DNA of 64,000 nucleotides, from contig CAWIQY010000003.1 in NCBI GenBank assembly GCA_963838375.1, positions 496,001-560,000 on the forward strand, given 5' to 3'. Numbering within the stretch: the stretch's first letter is position 1; each line of letters begins with the position of its first letter. The position numbers and the translations under genes are program-made. Of the stretch, positions 52,667-61,888 are shown in pieces. The notes under the pieces were generated by a model that was not told the origin of the DNA, searched no databases, and saw only the letters and a program-made list of their open reading frames with translations. Source of the DNA: DVED01 sp963838375 (GTDB lineage: Bacteria > Cyanobacteriota > Cyanobacteriia > Cyanobacteriales > Geitlerinemataceae).

Positions 52667-53440
52667 ATGAGCGCAACGATCGCCCTAGAAACCCTCCTTA
52701 CCCCCGAAATCTCCCAACCCGCCCGGTATCTCGGCAACGAATTGGGAGCCACCCACAAACCCTGGGAAAGTGCTGCTGTGCGTTGGGTACTCACCTATCC
52801 AGAAATCTACGAAGTCGGTTTTTCCAACTTGGGGCATATCATTCTCTACAACATTCTTAACGCCCAACCCCAACAACTGTGCGATCGCGCCTATCTCCCC
52901 GCCAAAGATTTTTCCCAGAAATTGCGCGACACCCAAACTCCCTTATTTGCCGTCGAATCCCGCCGTCCCTTAGTCGATTTCGACATCCTCGGTTTCAGCC
53001 TCAGCTACGAATTGGGGGCAACCAATATTTTAGAAATGTTGGATTTGGCGGGAATTCCGTTAACTTGGCAAGAACGAAAAGAAAGTGATTTCCCGTTAAT
53101 TTTCGCAGGAGGACAAACGGCAACTTCCAACCCCGAACCCTACGCCGATTTCTTTGATTTCATTGCCCTAGGAGATGGGGAAGAATTACTGCCAGAAATT
53201 GGTTTTATCCTAGAAGATGGCAAAGCTGCCGGATTGAATCGGGAAGAATTATTACTCGATTTAGCCCAAATTCCCGGCGTCTACGTGCCGCAATTCTACG
53301 ATATGGCAGAAGATGGTTCTGTTCATCCCAACCGATCCGGATGTTCCGCAAACAAATCGTACGGCGGGTCGCTACCCCAATTCCCGCTTATTCCATCAGT
53401 CCCGTCCCCCATATCCAAACCGTTCACGATCGACTGGTGA
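52667..53440 (+). CDS. Radical SAM gene, N-terminal part as read
   Basis: These 257 codons hold the B12-binding-like domain; the last 27 or so residues (after DGSVHP) are out of frame. The product as read would lack the iron-sulfur cluster motif and be inactive. Confidence 0.7.
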   Translation: MSATIALETLLTPEISQPARYLGNELGATHKPWESAAVRWVLTYPEIYEVGFSNLGHIILYNILNAQPQQLCDRAYLPAKDFSQKLRDTQTPLFAVESRRPLVDFDILGFSLSYELGATNILEMLDLAGIPLTWQERKESDFPLIFAGGQTATSNPEPYADFFDFIALGDGEELLPEIGFILEDGKAAGLNREELLLDLAQIPGVYVPQFYDMAEDGSVHPNRSGCSANKSYGGSLPQFPLIPSVPSPISKPFTIDW

Positions 53441-55443
53441 TGGAAATTCGCCGGGGTTGTACGCGGGGTTGTCGCTTCTGCCAGCCGGGAATGCTCACCC
53501 GTCCGGCACGAGATGTGGAACCGGAAAAAGTCATCGACGCGATCGAAAAAGGAATGCGTCAAACCGGATACAACGAATTTTCTTTACTCTCTCTGAGCTG
53601 TTCCGATTACCTTTCTCTTCCCGCTGTAGGGATGGAAATCAAAAATCGCCTCAAAGACGAAAATATTACGTTATCTTTACCCAGTCAACGGGTCGATCGA
53701 TTTGATGATAATATCGCCGATATTCTCGGGGGAAATCGCCAAGGAAGTCTCACCTTCGCTCCCGAAGCCGGAACCCAGAGAATGCGGGATATCGTTAACA
53801 AAGGACTCACCGACGAAGAACTTTTGCGCGGGGTGAAAACAGCCTACGATCGAGGTTGGAATAAAGTCAAACTTTACTTCATGATCGGACTTCCCGGCGA
53901 AACCGATGTTGATGTGTTAGGCATCGCCGAAACCGTCCACTGGTTGCAACAAGAATGTAGCGCTCCGGGGAGAAAACGTCTGAGTGTAACTTTGACGATT
54001 TCTAACTTTACCCCGAAACCTCATACCCCTTTTCAATGGCACTCGGTTTCAACTTCTGAATTTCGCCGCAAACAAGATTTATTACGACAAGAATTCCGTA
54101 AAATGCGTGGCGTCAAAGCTAATTTTACCGATGTACGAATTTCGGCAATGGAAGATTTTGTGGGACGGGGCGATCGGCGTTTAGCGCCCGTTTTGCGTCG
54201 CGCTTGGGAATTGGGAGCGGGGATGGATTCCTGGTGGGAAAATCTCGATCGGGCATTTTCTGCTTGGAGTCAAGCCATTGATGAATCCGGTTTGACTTGG
54301 AAATATCGCCAAGTCGAAAACGGGGAATGGAACGTGATGTTGGAGGAGTTCAGGAGTTCAGTCGTAGGGGCGAAGCATTTGGGCGATGATTTATCGGTAA
54401 AAACGTCAAACTTAGCTCCAAATGCTTCGCCCGTTCAGGAGTTCAGAAGGGAGAAAGGAATACAAGGAGAAGAGGAGATCTTCACTCCAAATTCTCAACC
54501 CCGCACCCCGCACCCCGCACTCCTAAACCAACCCCTTCCCTGGGACCATCTCAACACCGGAATCGACAAAAAATGGCTGCAAGAAGACTTGCAACGAGCG
54601 CTAGAAGAGGCAACCGTTCCCGACTGTTCTTTTGAAGGTTGTTCTCATTGTGGCGTCTGTTCCCCCGATTTCGGTCATAATATCGTCCTGCCACCGCCCC
54701 CAATTCCCACATTCGCGGGACACTTCACCCCACCCACCAACCGGGTACAGCGCCTGCGAGTGTGGTATGGAAAATTAGGGAACATGGCGCTCGTCGGACA
54801 TTTGGATCTGGCTAAACTTTTCGATCGGGCAATTCGCCGCGCTGCCATTCCGATCGCCTTTACCGGAGGATTCCACCCAGGACCGCGCATTCTCCCCGCC
54901 AAAGCCCTTTCTCTCGGCGCAACCAGTACCGGAGAAATTGTGGAATTCGAGTTATCGCAAACGATGGAACCCCAGGCGTTTCGGAACCAACTCGCCGAAC
55001 AACTGCCGGAGGATCTCCCCTTGTATCGTGTCGAATCCGCCGATTTACAGGCTCCTAAAGCCACGCAATTACTGGATAAGGCAGAATATCACCTGACGAT
55101 CGATACCGAAGGCGAAATGCCCAATTCCGAGCAGATGGACGATTGGATTACCACCATTCTTTCTGCCGATGCCATTTGGACGGAACACACCACCAAATCG
55201 GGACGGAAAAAACAGGTGAATTTGCGGGAACGGCTGTTTGCGTTGTCTCGAATCGAATCCGATCGTCTCGAGACTTTCAGAGTGTGCTATACTGGAAGCT
55301 GCCGCAACGACGGGAATTCCCTGAGTCCCACTCATCTGCTAGAAATGCTCGAACAGGTCTCTCAACAAGAGTTTCGGTTGTTGAAAGTGCATCGGGAAGG
55401 TTTGATTTTGAGTGAATCGGAATCGGCGAGCGGTAATGGGTGA
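53341..55443 (+). CDS. Radical SAM gene, C-terminal part as read
   Basis: These 700 codons begin with the last residues before the radical SAM domain. Cluster cysteines are CTRGCRFC. GSLTFAPEAGTQRMRDIVNK and KLYFMIGLPGETDVD are family motifs, and GCSHCGVC marks a possible second cysteine site before DUF2344. The methionine used as start is probably internal to the original gene. Confidence 0.75.
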   Translation: MFRKQIVRRVATPIPAYSISPVPHIQTVHDRLVMEIRRGCTRGCRFCQPGMLTRPARDVEPEKVIDAIEKGMRQTGYNEFSLLSLSCSDYLSLPAVGMEIKNRLKDENITLSLPSQRVDRFDDNIADILGGNRQGSLTFAPEAGTQRMRDIVNKGLTDEELLRGVKTAYDRGWNKVKLYFMIGLPGETDVDVLGIAETVHWLQQECSAPGRKRLSVTLTISNFTPKPHTPFQWHSVSTSEFRRKQDLLRQEFRKMRGVKANFTDVRISAMEDFVGRGDRRLAPVLRRAWELGAGMDSWWENLDRAFSAWSQAIDESGLTWKYRQVENGEWNVMLEEFRSSVVGAKHLGDDLSVKTSNLAPNASPVQEFRREKGIQGEEEIFTPNSQPRTPHPALLNQPLPWDHLNTGIDKKWLQEDLQRALEEATVPDCSFEGCSHCGVCSPDFGHNIVLPPPPIPTFAGHFTPPTNRVQRLRVWYGKLGNMALVGHLDLAKLFDRAIRRAAIPIAFTGGFHPGPRILPAKALSLGATSTGEIVEFELSQTMEPQAFRNQLAEQLPEDLPLYRVESADLQAPKATQLLDKAEYHLTIDTEGEMPNSEQMDDWITTILSADAIWTEHTTKSGRKKQVNLRERLFALSRIESDRLETFRVCYTGSCRNDGNSLSPTHLLEMLEQVSQQEFRLLKVHREGLILSESESASGNG
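54345..54446. repeat. In-frame REP-like element inside radical SAM gene
   Basis: A perfect 15-bp inverted repeat (GGGCGAAGCATTTGG and CCAAATGCTTCGCCC, 54368-54432) encloses 35 bases. GGAGTTCAGGAGTTCA and GTTCAGGAGTTCAG units flank it, and CGTAGGGGCGAA matches the palindrome at 46762. It adds a low-complexity stretch between WNVMLEE and NQPLPWDHLNTG. Confidence 0.85.
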
Positions 55444-55515
55444 GTTCTTGACGATCCGATCGCGGGGAAATCCATCTAAAATCTAAGATGATATTACCAT
55501 CGGGAGCCAACCGCG

Positions 55516-56067
55516 ATGAGTTCGATCGCTGCCAAGTGGACAATTGACGAATATCACCGCATGGTGGCGACGGGAATTTTAAGCGATCGCCGGGTTGAGT
55601 TGATCGAGGGAGAAATCATTGAGATGCCACCGGAAGGAGAACCCCATGCTTATAGCAGTCATGAAGCCAGTGACTATCTAACTCAACTGTTAGGCAACCG
55701 TGCCACAATTCGTCAAGCTAAACCCATTACGCTACCCAACAATTCAGAACCCGAACCCGATATTGCCATTGTCGAACGTTTAGGACGCCAGTATCGACAG
55801 CATCACCCTTACCCAGATAATATATTTTGGTTAATTGAGTATGCCAACTCAAGTCTAGAAAAAGATCTTCAAAAAAAAAGTAAAATCTATGCAGCGGTGG
55901 GTATTCCTGAATATTGGGTTGTTAATCTCAAAAAAATGTATTTAGTGGTGTTCCGAGATATTTTAGATGGAGAATATGCTACGAAATTTACGCGAACCAC
56001 TGGAGAGATTCACCCCCTGGCATTTCCAGATATTTCAGTTTCTGTAGAACACATTATCGATCGTTGA
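55516..56067 (+). CDS. Uma2-family endonuclease-like protein
   Basis: This is a 183-residue protein of the Uma2 (DUF820) family, a PD-(D/E)XK-like group greatly expanded in cyanobacteria. The family pattern is complete: LSDRRVELIEGEII, EPEPDIAIVE, FWLIEYANSSLEKDLQKKSK and GIPEYWVVNL. Nuclease activity is predicted, but the biological role is unknown. It stands alone, between the radical SAM gene and the rne leader. Confidence 0.92.
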   Translation: MSSIAAKWTIDEYHRMVATGILSDRRVELIEGEIIEMPPEGEPHAYSSHEASDYLTQLLGNRATIRQAKPITLPNNSEPEPDIAIVERLGRQYRQHHPYPDNIFWLIEYANSSLEKDLQKKSKIYAAVGIPEYWVVNLKKMYLVVFRDILDGEYATKFTRTTGEIHPLAFPDISVSVEHIIDR

Positions 56068-56807
56068 TGTTCTCAGCCGAGGGCGATCGCTCAAAAACAA
56101 TGAGACATCACAGATCGGACTTCGTCAAGATTGAGTACCGATGACTGACAATGGGGAGTTTGGCACGTCCCACAGAGTCGCCATGAGCAGGCGAACAGAA
56201 GTCGATCGTAAAAAGCCCGATCGAGATTGACGCAGACACCCGGACAATATGCTATGTTAGAGTTCAAAGTACCTAAAAAGTACCAGATTTCATTCCAACC
56301 CTTGTCTAAACAGACAGTGCGAAGTAGTCCCATAAGGGTTGCGGTCGGACTCAAGTGCGCTTCTTGAAAGCCCTAATCCTGGCGAAAAAGACGATGTTCG
56401 CCATGCTGTTAGCAAGTGTTGTTCTCCCAAACGGTTTGGGCTGCGATCGCGCCAGTCGCGTTCCGCAGTACGATTCAATTAGAGGTTCGGTATCCAGTTC
56501 TTTTGAATGACCAGTTAGAGTCGTGGGATGGATTGATTTATTCCAGGCGCCAGGTATCTTAACAAATCGAAGACGAGAGGATTTGAGTCATCCACTCGGT
56601 CGAGCCTGTCTGGCTTGACCGCCATGTTGGGATGCGCTCTGCCGATTCGAGCTGACGCGAGCGCTCCGTCTGCCCTGACTTCGTTTTGTTCTAATAGCGA
56701 TCGAACTCACACTTGTCTTGTCAGGCGATCTGCACGATCGTCACAGGCTGGGGTACGTTTCACCGCAGTACCTCTAGCCCGATTGCAGTTTTGAGGAAAT
56801 TGATTGA
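56068..56807. other. Long leader region before rne
   Basis: This 740-base region has no gene. In cyanobacteria, rne is known to have a long 5' UTR used in autoregulation, so much of this may be transcribed leader. A candidate promoter TTGACG (56227-56232) with TATGCT (56248-56253, spacing 15) would give a leader of about 545 bases; spacing is suboptimal. Confidence 0.45.
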
Positions 56808-58913
56808 ATGTCTAAACAAATTATCATCGCGGAGCAGCATCGCATTGCTGCCGTCTTTTCCGAAGACCAAATTCAAGAACTCGTTGTTGCCACCGGTAGC
56901 CACCAAGTCAGCGATATCTATCTCGGTGTCGTTGAAAATGTCTTACCCGGAATCGATGCCGCCTTCGTCAACATTGGCGACAGCGAACGCAACGGATTCA
57001 TGCACGTCACCGACCTCGGTCCTCTACGCTTAAAACGCTCTGCCGGAGCCATTACCGAGTTAGTCGCGCCCCAACAAAAAGTCCTAGTCCAGGTGATGAA
57101 AGAACCCACCGGGAATAAAGGACCCCGACTCACGGGAAACATCACCCTCCCCGGTCGCTACTTAGTCTTAATGCCCTTTGGCAAAGGCGTGCATCTGTCG
57201 CGGCGCATCCTCAAAGAAGCAGAACGCAATCGCTTGCGAGCCCTGGCGATCCTCGTCAAACCCGCAGGAATGGGTTTGCTGGTGCGTACCGAAGCCGAAG
57301 GCATGAGTGAAGATGCCATTATCGAAGATTTAGAAGCGCTCCAACGGCGCTGGGAAAGCATCCAAGAAGAAGTCAGCACCACCCGCGCTCCCGCCCTGCT
57401 GAATCGGGATGATGACTTCATCCAGCGGGTTCTGCGAGATATGTACAGCACCGAAGTCAACCGGATTGTCGTCGATTCTCATCGCGGACTCAAGCGGGTG
57501 AAACAACACCTGCTGACTTGGAACAACGGCAAAATTCCACCGGGGGTTTCGAGCGATCATCACGCCGAACCCCAACCCATTCTGGAATATTTCCGAGTCA
57601 ATGCTGCCATTCGCGAAGCCCTCAAACCCAGGGTGGATTTACCATCAGGAGGCTACATCATCATCGAACCCACCGAAGCACTAACGGTGATCGATGTCAA
57701 CTCCGGCTCGTTCACTCGATCGGCAACAGCCCGAGAAACCGTGTTGTGGACTAACAGCGAAGCCGCAACGGAAATTGCCCGCCAACTGCGCTTGCGCAAT
57801 ATTGCTGGGGTGATTATCGTAGACTTCATCGATATGGACTCCCGGCGCGATCAGTTGCAGGTGTTGGAACAATTCAACAAAGCCCTGCGACAAGACAAAG
57901 CCCGACCGCAAATCGCCCAATTGTCCGAATTGGGATTGGTGGAACTAACCCGCAAGCGCCAAGGACAGAATATCTACGAATTGTTCAGCCGTCCTTGCGC
58001 GGCTTGTGGCGGGTTGGGACACATCGTTGCCTTACCCGGAGAAGCGGATGGGGACACGGAAATCACCGAAACCCGAGAAGTGAGATCGATCGAACCTCGC
58101 CCGGTGGAAACGAAAGCTCGTCTGACATTGCCCGATATCGTTCGAGAAAACGTCGAAGAAAACTTAGAACTCGATGCTGCTAGCGATCTGCAAGAGCTGG
58201 ATCTGATTCACCATCCCAGCTACCAGGAATTGGGTGATGGAGGGGGTGCTCGTCGCCGTCGCCGCCGCCGTTTGGTGATTCCCGAGGGGGGGGGCGCCCC
58301 GCGTCCGGTGCTCGACGATCCCGTGCCCAAACCCATCATCTCGGAACCCGTCTCCTCGATCGATCCTCCCATTCTGGATATCGATTCGACATTGGAAGAA
58401 GAATATCCCGAACCCGCTGAAGTCGATCGTCCGCGCAAAGACCGTGCTAAACTGCCGCAACGAGAACCGATCGAGGCAAAAGATCCACCGGAAGTCGTGA
58501 CGATCGAAATGACTCCCGAAGAACAAGAGATTTACGCACTGATGGGGGTTTCCCCTTTAGTCAAGCTCGATTATCCCCTGAAAAATCCGGGACGGGCAAT
58601 TATTTCCATCGCTCTCCCTGGAGAAGCTGGAGAAGCATCTCCACCGTCTGAAGCCGAAACCGTGGAATTGGAAGATATGCCGGAATCGGACGATGAATTT
58701 ATGCCTCCCGCCACCGAAGAGTCAGAGGATCGATCTATGGCAGATACCCTCGTGGAGACTGTTGACACCCAGAATGTTGACACCGAGACGGTTGAGACTG
58801 CCGAACCTTCTGCGGATGAGAGCGAAGCCGAGGTTTCCCCGCCAGCGACGACGAACGGACATACTCTCGTCCGCCGTCGCCGCCGCCGTTCTTCTGCCAG
58901 TGGCGATGAGTGA
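56808..58913 (+). CDS. rne: Ribonuclease E/G
   Basis: This is a 701-residue endoribonuclease of mRNA decay and rRNA/tRNA processing. N-terminal S1 domain (GVVENVLPGIDAAFVNIG), catalytic acids in VIDVNSGSF and VIIVDFIDMDSRRDQ, and zinc-link cysteines in RPCAACGGLGH are present. The non-catalytic C-terminus is acidic and low in complexity and has two arginine blocks (GARRRRRRRLVIPEGG and VRRRRRRSSASGDE). The terminal RRRRRRSS motif is the conserved element shown in Anabaena to bind polynucleotide phosphorylase. It overlaps rnhB by 8 bases, the usual cyanobacterial pair. Confidence 0.97.
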   Translation: MSKQIIIAEQHRIAAVFSEDQIQELVVATGSHQVSDIYLGVVENVLPGIDAAFVNIGDSERNGFMHVTDLGPLRLKRSAGAITELVAPQQKVLVQVMKEPTGNKGPRLTGNITLPGRYLVLMPFGKGVHLSRRILKEAERNRLRALAILVKPAGMGLLVRTEAEGMSEDAIIEDLEALQRRWESIQEEVSTTRAPALLNRDDDFIQRVLRDMYSTEVNRIVVDSHRGLKRVKQHLLTWNNGKIPPGVSSDHHAEPQPILEYFRVNAAIREALKPRVDLPSGGYIIIEPTEALTVIDVNSGSFTRSATARETVLWTNSEAATEIARQLRLRNIAGVIIVDFIDMDSRRDQLQVLEQFNKALRQDKARPQIAQLSELGLVELTRKRQGQNIYELFSRPCAACGGLGHIVALPGEADGDTEITETREVRSIEPRPVETKARLTLPDIVRENVEENLELDAASDLQELDLIHHPSYQELGDGGGARRRRRRRLVIPEGGGAPRPVLDDPVPKPIISEPVSSIDPPILDIDSTLEEEYPEPAEVDRPRKDRAKLPQREPIEAKDPPEVVTIEMTPEEQEIYALMGVSPLVKLDYPLKNPGRAIISIALPGEAGEASPPSEAETVELEDMPESDDEFMPPATEESEDRSMADTLVETVDTQNVDTETVETAEPSADESEAEVSPPATTNGHTLVRRRRRRSSASGDE

Positions 58914-59583
58914 GTTTTCATTGCCGTCTCAATCTGATGGGATTGAGACGGTTCTCTCGAGCATCGCCGGGGTGGATGAGGTGGGACGAGGTGCCTGGTT
59001 CGGTCCGGTTGTGGCAGCCGCGGTTTTATTATCAGCGGATGTAGCGCTAGAACTGGCGGGCTTGGGGGTCACCGATAGCAAAAAGCTCAGCCCCAAACGA
59101 CGACAGTTTTTAGCTGGAGAAATTCGGAAGTACGCGATCGATTGTCAGATTGGCATGGCAACGGTAGCAGAAATCGATCGGCTCAATATCCTCCAAGCGA
59201 GCTTATTGGCAATGCGGCGAGCCGTTCTTCAGTTAAACCCCATTCCAGAATGCTGTTTAATCGATGGCAATCAACGGATTCCCGACCTAGAAATCGCCCA
59301 ACAAACGATCGTCGGGGGCGATGGTTTGTCGATCGCAATTGCCGCGGCAAGTATTGTGGCTAAAGTGTGGCGCGATGAATTAATAGTCACTTTAGCCGCA
59401 GAGTATCCCCACTACGATCTAGCAAAAAATAAGGGTTACGGTACGGCGAAACACCGTCAAGCCCTACAAGAATATGGGATTACACCATGGCATCGCCGAT
59501 CGTTTCGTCCGGTTAGATTATTCGATCGTACTCCTCAAGAATATCAACTGACGATCGATAGAGAAAGTTCAGCCTCAGGTTAA
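58906..59583 (+). CDS. rnhB: Ribonuclease HII
   Basis: This is a 225-residue type 2 RNase H that removes ribonucleotides from DNA. Active-site acids appear in GVDEVGRGAWFG (DE pair), VTDSKKLSP, CLIDGNQRIP and ASIVAKVWRD. The ATG at 58906 lies inside the rne stop region and yields the usual N-terminus MSEFSLPSQ; the frame remains open upstream inside rne, but that part is antisense to the family. Coupled with rne. With rnhA at 43397, both RNase H types are encoded here. Confidence 0.95.
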   Translation: MSEFSLPSQSDGIETVLSSIAGVDEVGRGAWFGPVVAAAVLLSADVALELAGLGVTDSKKLSPKRRQFLAGEIRKYAIDCQIGMATVAEIDRLNILQASLLAMRRAVLQLNPIPECCLIDGNQRIPDLEIAQQTIVGGDGLSIAIAAASIVAKVWRDELIVTLAAEYPHYDLAKNKGYGTAKHRQALQEYGITPWHRRSFRPVRLFDRTPQEYQLTIDRESSASG

Positions 59584-59648
59584 AATAATCCCAAGCTTGT
59601 CACCCGAGTGGTGAAAATGTGGGAATCAGTTGATTAGTAGGGGTTGTT

Positions 59649-60749
59649 ATGGCGATCGTCTCGTCTCAAAAATCGTTTCCCGAACCCAAACGGCAACCTC
59701 CTCGAAAGTCTGTCCCCGAGGCGGCAGCCGAACCCCTGCTGCAACCGGAAGTGATGGCAGACGAACAAAATGATGCCCCCCAAGAGGAAAAACTCCGACC
59801 CCAGCGACTAGACACCTACATCGGGCAAAAAGATCTCAAAGAATTGCTAAAAATCGCGATCGCCGCGGCGCAATCTCGGGAAGAATCCTTGGATCATCTA
59901 CTGCTCTACGGTCCCCCCGGTTTGGGCAAAACCACCATGGCGCTGATTTTAGCCACGGAAATGGGCGTAGACTGTAAAATTACCACAGCCCCAGCATTGG
60001 AACGCCCTCGGGATATTGTCGGCTTGCTGGTGAATCTCAAACCGGGCGATGTCTTATTTATCGACGAAATTCACCGCCTCAGCCGGATGAGCGAGGAAAT
60101 TCTTTATCCGGCAATGGAAGATTTTCGGTTGGATATTACCATCGGCAAAGGATCGAGTGCGCGTACCCGCAGCATTCCCCTGCAACCGTTTACGTTAGTG
60201 GGGGCAACCACCCGCGTCGGCGCCTTGACTTCGCCCTTGCGCGATCGATTTGGATTGGTACAGCGGTTGCGTTTCTACGAAGTAGACGAATTGCGCCAAA
60301 TCGCCCGGCGCACTGCGGAACTGTTGCAAACGCCACTGTCTGAGGATGGTGCAGAAGAAATCGCCCGCAGATCGCGGGGGACTCCTCGGATTGCCAATCG
60401 TTTGCTCAAACGGGTGCGGGATTACGCCCAAGTGAAAGCTTCCGGCAGCATCGATTTCCAAGTGGCGACAGATGCTCTAGATTTGTTCGATGTCGATCCC
60501 ATGGGTTTAGATTGGACCGATCGACGCTTGTTGACTGTGGCGATCGAAAATTATCAGGGGGGACCCGTGGGTTTGGAAACGCTGGCAGCAGCCACGGGGG
60601 AAGATTCTCAAACCATTGAAGAAGTCTACGAACCTTACCTGCTACAAATCGGTTATCTCAATCGCACTCCTCGAGGTCGGGTGGTGACTGCGGCAGCTTG
60701 GGCTGATTTGGGGTACGATCGTCCCGGAGAACAGCTTTCGATTTTCTAG
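59649..60749 (+). CDS. ruvB: Holliday junction branch migration helicase RuvB
   Basis: This is a 366-residue AAA+ motor that drives branch migration with RuvA. Walker A GPPGLGKTT (88-96), Walker B VLFIDEIHRL, the sensor GATTRVGALTSPLRDRFG and the C-terminal winged helix (LETLAAATGEDSQTIEEVYE) are all present. An N-terminal extension of about 45 residues, rich in Pro and Glu, precedes the conserved LRPQRLDTYIGQ; such extensions are common in cyanobacteria. Confidence 0.97.
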   Translation: MAIVSSQKSFPEPKRQPPRKSVPEAAAEPLLQPEVMADEQNDAPQEEKLRPQRLDTYIGQKDLKELLKIAIAAAQSREESLDHLLLYGPPGLGKTTMALILATEMGVDCKITTAPALERPRDIVGLLVNLKPGDVLFIDEIHRLSRMSEEILYPAMEDFRLDITIGKGSSARTRSIPLQPFTLVGATTRVGALTSPLRDRFGLVQRLRFYEVDELRQIARRTAELLQTPLSEDGAEEIARRSRGTPRIANRLLKRVRDYAQVKASGSIDFQVATDALDLFDVDPMGLDWTDRRLLTVAIENYQGGPVGLETLAAATGEDSQTIEEVYEPYLLQIGYLNRTPRGRVVTAAAWADLGYDRPGEQLSIF

Positions 60750-60791
60750 ATTAGTACTTCGGAAAACTCACTTTTTACTTTTTACATTTAG

Positions 60792-61544
60792 ATGCACACC
60801 CACTTATCCACGCCTCAATTGCCTCAGATGAGTGAAATTTGGCAAGACACCCTCAGTTGGCAACCCACACCCGAACAACAGCAGCAGTTTCAGCGATTGT
60901 ACGAGGAAATTCTCTCCGCTAATCGCACGCTCAATTTAACCCGCATCACCGAACCCATGGCGTTTTGGGAAAAACATTTGTGGGATTCCTTGCGGGCATT
61001 CAAACCGATCTGGGAGCGTCAAATGTCGGTGGAGAGCGCGATCGATATCGGCACGGGTGCTGGGGTTCCTGGACTTCCCGCAGCGATCGTCGAACCTCTC
61101 TGCCACATAACTTTACTAGATGCAACGCGCAAAAAAACCGCGTTCCTCGAGACACTGCTTCCAACCTTGGCGATCGAGAATGCAACGGTTCTCACGGGAC
61201 GCGCGGAGGTTTTAGGGCGCCATCCTCACTACAAAAATACCTACGATTTAGCCTTTTTGAGGGCTGTGGGGTCGCCCTCTCTGTGCGCTGAATACGCCCT
61301 TCCGTTTCTCAAACCCAATGGATGGGCAGTCCTCTATCGCGGTTTGCTCACCGATGAGGACATGGAAAGCTTAACATCGACGGCGGAGCGATTTGGGGGA
61401 ACTGTTGAATTTGTAGAGGCGTTTACTACGCCTTTAACTCAAGCCGTTCGTCATTGTGTTTATCTACGGAAATTGGAGACCGAGACCCATGCGAAATCCG
61501 GTTTAATATCCCCTCGATTTGAAAGTCCGAAACTGCGAAATTAG
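60792..61544 (+). CDS. rsmG: 16S rRNA (guanine(527)-N7)-methyltransferase RsmG
   Basis: This is a 250-residue SAM-dependent methyltransferase. NLTRITEPMAFWEKHLWDSL, the SAM site IDIGTGAGVPGLPAAI, LLDATRKKTAFLE and FLRAVGSP are diagnostic for RsmG (GidB), which methylates G527 of 16S rRNA. The C-terminal 25 residues (HAKSGLISPRFESP) extend past the fold. An ATG 12 codons downstream (MSEIWQD) is an alternative start. It ends a same-strand run from rne. Confidence 0.95.
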   Translation: MHTHLSTPQLPQMSEIWQDTLSWQPTPEQQQQFQRLYEEILSANRTLNLTRITEPMAFWEKHLWDSLRAFKPIWERQMSVESAIDIGTGAGVPGLPAAIVEPLCHITLLDATRKKTAFLETLLPTLAIENATVLTGRAEVLGRHPHYKNTYDLAFLRAVGSPSLCAEYALPFLKPNGWAVLYRGLLTDEDMESLTSTAERFGGTVEFVEAFTTPLTQAVRHCVYLRKLETETHAKSGLISPRFESPKLRN

Positions 61545-61609
61545 GGCTTGTTACCGAGAGTTTTTAACTGTCAATTGTCGGTTTGAGTTCGTTGTTTATA
61601 GAACCGGAT

Positions 61610-61777
61610 TTAGCCGGATGTTTCGCCTTGATTTAGGTCGATCGCGATTTGCATTTCTTTCCAAGCTCTGGCAATTTCCGCATCCCACATTTTCCGCATT
61701 TTTTTGGAGGCAAGAGACTTGGCTGATGAGGACTTGGCTAGGACTTTTGTCTGGTTTATCGAATTAGAGCTTTTCAT
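61610..61777 (-). CDS. Possible 55-residue protein
   Basis: This small minus-strand frame encodes a Lys/Ser-rich, helical-looking peptide (SAKSLASKKMRKMWDAEIAR, AWKEMQIAIDL). No ribosome site and no family are recognised. It is offered only because composition after residue 20 looks coding. Confidence 0.25.
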   Translation of the reverse strand: MKSSNSINQTKVLAKSSSAKSLASKKMRKMWDAEIARAWKEMQIAIDLNQGETSG

Positions 61778-61864
61778 GGTGTTGGGTTTGGGAATCGATT
61801 GTCAGTATCTCTATTTACTATGGTCGAGTAGATGTCTCCCATTATCAGCGATCGCAACAAGATA

Positions 61865-61888
61865 AAAATGCGATCGCGATCGCATTTT
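61865..61888. repeat. Palindrome of two fused HIP1 octamers
   Basis: A perfect 24-base palindrome centres on two overlapping GCGATCGC sites and has AAAATG/CATTTT ends. It could act as a terminator-like hairpin. Confidence 0.75.

Larger units (their letters stand above)
52667..55443 (+). pseudogene. TIGR03960-type radical SAM protein, two frameshifts
   Basis: One gene is split by two nearby frame changes. The first part (52667 on) carries a B12-binding-like N-terminal domain (RWVLTYPEIYEVGFSNLGHI). From 53341 the second part has the radical SAM cluster motif CTRGCRFCQPGM and a C-terminal DUF2344 domain (KLGNMALVGHLDLAKLFDRA). This fits the TIGR03960 family with the TIGR03936-type tail. At 53325-53362 the frame moves twice: one extra C in CCCAACC and one extra A in CAAACAA would restore SVHPTDPDVPQ and then QIVRRVATP. 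The role of the family is unsettled. An in-frame repeat is inserted near 54345-54446. Confidence 0.85.

Noticed and set aside
53325..53362. Programmed frameshifting in the radical SAM gene
   Set aside because: There are two shifts in succession at ordinary short runs, with no slippery heptamer plus structure, and the family is normally encoded in one frame.
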